Of a stretch of DNA of 7,279 nucleotides, positions 5,998 to 7,279 are shown piece after piece. Below the pieces are notes generated by a model. It ran no database searches. It saw nothing but the letters and a program-made list of their open reading frames with translations, and was not told where the DNA came from. This DNA is from Bifidobacterium breve (GTDB lineage Bacteria > Actinomycetota > Actinomycetes > Mycobacteriales > Mycobacteriaceae), in assembly GCA_943331415.1 (NCBI GenBank), contig CALQLM010000052.1, positions 1 through 7,279 on the forward strand, given 5' to 3'. A program made the translations under genes and the position numbers. How positions within the stretch are numbered: the stretch's first letter is position 1; the number at the start of each line of letters is the position of its first letter.

Positions 5998-6792
5998 CTA
6001 GGCCCCCGCAAACCAGGTGAGTCCGGCAGAGAACACGAAGCCCGCGGCGCCGATAACTCCGGCCCAGTTCTTCACGTTTCGCACCGCGATCGGGATCATC
6101 TCGTTGATGACGACCACGAGGAGCGCACCCGCCGCGATGGACTGGATCATCGCCTGCATCGCGTCTGATGACCCGTCCAGCAGGGTGTAGCCAACGGCCG
6201 CGAAGACCGCTCCGATGACGACGATTGAGGCGAACCTCAGCAGGATCTTGCCCATGGCGAGACCGCCAGCAAGTAGTGCAGCAGCGATGCCGATTGCCTC
6301 GGGGATAGCCGAGATGAAGATGGAGCCGACCAGCGCGGCAGAGACGCCCGAAGTCGCCGTGTGCAGGGTCAAGCCAACCGCGACGGACTCAGGGACGCCG
6401 TCGATGACCATGCCGATAGTGAGGTTTCTGGCCTCTTTCTTGGAGGCACCGTGCACTACTTCGCCGTGCCCCGCGGGGCTTGGTGCGACTTCGGTGGCTT
6501 CGAGCGCCTCAGCCACATGCTCTATGTCACCCTTGCGCTCAAGCAGGGCGATGATACTGAAGTAGATGACACAGCCGATGCCGATTCCCAGGGCAGTTGG
6601 GCCTGCTCCGGCCTCGTTGTAGGAGACAGCAACGAGATCGACGGTGACAGCCGAGATGACCGCACCTGCGCCGAAAGCCATCAGGCCACCGACGATTGCT
6701 GGGCGCTTAAGTGAGGGGAACCGCCACACCAACACGGCTCCGACGACGAGAGCGGATTGGGCGAGGGCACCGAAGAGTGCGGCTTCCAACAT
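5998..6792 (-). CDS. ZIP-family metal transporter homologue with atypical metal-site residues
   Basis: A 264-residue integral membrane protein with about eight hydrophobic segments (roughly residues 4-24, 32-54, 66-83, 123-144, 150-174, 183-203, 211-231, 243-262), the ZIP topology. A charged, poorly conserved loop at 84-122 separates TM3 and TM4, as in ZIP proteins. ZIP proteins carry zinc or other divalent metals into the cytoplasm. TM4 has DGVPES (131-136) where canonical members have HNxPEG, and TM5 has SAIPEA (161-166) where an acid or amide precedes PE; Glu135 and Glu165 are kept, the His is Asp131. A third motif, NEMIP (230-234), matches the ZIP HELIP-like segment. Substrate is therefore uncertain. 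The ATG at 6792-6790 was chosen because MLEAALFGA begins TM1; the longer frame to 6864 adds unrelated residues and overlaps the promoter. A TAGTTT hexamer sits 7 nt upstream. Confidence 0.87.
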   Translation of the reverse strand: MLEAALFGALAQSALVVGAVLVWRFPSLKRPAIVGGLMAFGAGAVISAVTVDLVAVSYNEAGAGPTALGIGIGCVIYFSIIALLERKGDIEHVAEALEATEVAPSPAGHGEVVHGASKKEARNLTIGMVIDGVPESVAVGLTLHTATSGVSAALVGSIFISAIPEAIGIAAALLAGGLAMGKILLRFASIVVIGAVFAAVGYTLLDGSSDAMQAMIQSIAAGALLVVVINEMIPIAVRNVKNWAGVIGAAGFVFSAGLTWFAGA

Positions 6793-6799
6793 GAGGCGG

Positions 6800-6805
6800 A
6801 AACTA
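6800..6805 (-). promoter_or_regulatory. Candidate -10 hexamer for a leaderless ZIP transcript
   Basis: On the minus strand TAGTTT is followed by 7 nt and then the ATG at 6792, the spacing expected when transcription begins at the start codon. No Shine-Dalgarno sequence is seen. The same TAG is also the stop codon of the NTF2-like remnant frame. Confidence 0.5.
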
Positions 6806-6811
6806 CACCCC

Positions 6812-6835
6812 GCGATGCTCCGCATCGCACGATGC
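6812..6835. promoter_or_regulatory. Candidate operator: three alternating CGATGC elements
   Basis: GCGATGC (6812-6818) and GCATCGC (6822-6828) form a perfect 7-bp inverted repeat around TCC. The second arm also pairs with CGATGC at 6830-6835 around CA. The result is three alternating copies of one hexamer, in the -35 region of the ZIP promoter (about 20-43 bp upstream of its start). A dimeric repressor, possibly metal-responsive, could bind here. In RNA the arms would give mutually exclusive hairpins. The regulator is not known. Confidence 0.4.
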
Positions 6836-7073
6836 CGACTCGGGGGTCCCGGGTGTGGGGCCAATTCGTGACGAATGCAAGTGGAACTCCGGGGTGGCCT
6901 GGGTCACGCAGTAGTAGGCCTTGCCCGCCGCGGTGCCCGCAGTCTCGTCGACGCGAATCGGTACGTTGCCGGCGAGGCGCTTGGTCTGAGGAGTGCCGTC
7001 CGGGTAGATCCGGGAGGCCATGTCATACATCTGCCGCACCCGTTCGGCACCGGCGAACCCCCTGTCTGGACCG

Positions 7074-7079
7074 TAGAAT
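7074..7079 (+). promoter_or_regulatory. Candidate -10 hexamer for a leaderless TVP38-family transcript
   Basis: TAGAAT fits TANNNT closely and is followed by 7 nt and then GTG at 7087, so the transcript would start on the start codon. No Shine-Dalgarno sequence is present. It lies at the edge of the NTF2-like remnant. Confidence 0.6.
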
Positions 7080-7086
7080 CGGCGGC

Positions 7087-7279
7087 GTGACCAGCACGTC
7101 CGGCGAGGACATTGCGACCGGCACCAGGCGTAAACACATCCTGCGGCTTGCGGTTTTCGCCGCCTTCCTGCTGACGCTGTTCTATATCGTCGCCGTCCAG
7201 CGAGTCATCGACATCGAGGCGGTCCGCGTCGCCATCGCCAGGGCCGGGCCCGTCGCTCCGCTGCTCTACATCCCGATCG
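7087..7279 (+). CDS. TVP38/TMEM64 (VTT/DedA-like) family membrane protein, N-terminal part
   Basis: A GTG-started frame runs off the right edge after 64 complete codons. It reads as a short polar N-terminus with a basic patch RRKH (14-17), a strong hydrophobic segment at about 18-37 (ILRLAVFAAFLLTLFYIVAV), a short amphipathic helix (VIDIEAVRVAIARAG, 40-54), and then GPVAPLLYIPI, the characteristic opening of the VTT domain in TVP38/TMEM64 proteins (normally about 200-250 residues). These are inner-membrane proteins; DedA relatives take part in lipid transport and membrane homeostasis, but this branch has no fixed function. The start is supported by the TAGAAT hexamer 7 nt upstream. It is divergent from the ZIP gene. 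The rest of the gene, and therefore its integrity, is outside the window. Confidence 0.78.
   Translation, partial: MTSTSGEDIATGTRRKHILRLAVFAAFLLTLFYIVAVQRVIDIEAVRVAIARAGPVAPLLYIPI

Larger units (their letters stand above)
6803..7086 (-). pseudogene. Internal fragment of an NTF2/SnoaL-like protein gene
   Basis: The minus-strand frame is open from the TVP38 start down to TAG at 6805-6803. Residues encoded by about 7084-6875 look like the middle of a SnoaL-like/NTF2-fold protein: RFYGPDRGFAGAERV, then YPDGTPQTKRLAGNV, IRVDETAGTAAGKAYYCVTQA and FHLH. In intact relatives (about 150 residues) this corresponds to strands after the first helices, with the conserved DGTPxTKHxxxN, and is followed by a GRYxDxF segment. 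Neither the N-terminal helices nor the GRYxDxF segment can be found in any frame beside it; upstream runs into the TVP38 coding sequence and downstream into the ZIP promoter. I therefore read it as a gene truncated at both ends. A GTG at 7039 could give a 78-residue product, but this would lack half of the fold. Family assignment rests on remembered family patterns, not a search. Confidence 0.5.

Noticed and set aside
5995..6004. Perfect palindrome GGCCTAGGCC at the ZIP stop codon
   Set aside because: Ten bases with no loop and no T-run; a palindrome this short is expected by chance in GC-rich DNA.
6793..6864. 24-codon N-terminal extension of the ZIP protein
   Set aside because: The added residues are Arg/Pro-rich and unlike a ZIP N-terminus, and the frame overlaps the inverted repeats and -10 hexamer, which would have to lie in coding sequence.

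Overview
The window looks like chromosomal DNA of a mycobacterium, probably a non-tuberculous environmental species. The grounds are: high GC with strong third-position GC bias, a PE-PPE-domain protein (a family centred on Mycobacteriaceae), a HadA-HadB-type mycolic-acid dehydratase, and several start codons placed exactly where a -10 hexamer predicts leaderless transcription, which is common in mycobacteria. No phage, insertion sequence, CRISPR array, tRNA or rRNA was seen. The exact species cannot be told from the sequence alone.

Layout. 1-930 (+) is the C-terminal part of a PE-PPE-domain protein cut by the window edge. 1022-2674 (+) is peptide chain release factor 3 (prfC). 2681-4345 (-) is a duplicated-ABC ABC-F ATPase that converges on prfC with only 6 bp between the stop codons. 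4416-4706 (+) is a small Dabb (stress-responsive A/B barrel) protein divergent from the ABC-F gene. 4785-5807 (+) is a fused HadA/HadB (3R)-hydroxyacyl-ACP dehydratase. 5808-5997 is intergenic and carries a decayed partial copy of the prfC promoter and 5' end. 5998-6792 (-) is a ZIP-family metal transporter homologue with altered metal-site residues. 6793-7086 holds a remnant of an NTF2/SnoaL-like gene and the divergent promoters of the transporter and of a TVP38/TMEM64-family membrane protein, which starts at 7087 (+) and runs off the right edge.

How the genes relate. prfC and the ABC-F protein both probably act on the ribosome (release-factor recycling; E-site ABC-F action), but they converge, so they are neighbours rather than an operon. 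The dehydratase belongs to FAS-II-like fatty or mycolic acid chemistry and the PE-PPE protein to the cell envelope or secreted fraction. The ZIP and TVP38 proteins are membrane proteins. The set reads as a mosaic of single-gene units, not as one dedicated pathway.

The most unusual observations are: (1) a direct, diverged duplicate of the prfC 5' region 4.83 kb downstream, which also bears on the true prfC start; (2) replacement by serine of the HadA cysteine that is the known thiacetazone/isoxyl attachment site; (3) non-canonical ligands in the ZIP transport site; (4) a three-fold alternating CGATGC element at the ZIP promoter; (5) a 17-bp tandem repeat just upstream of the dehydratase. I did not find convincing evidence of a wholly new multi-gene system.
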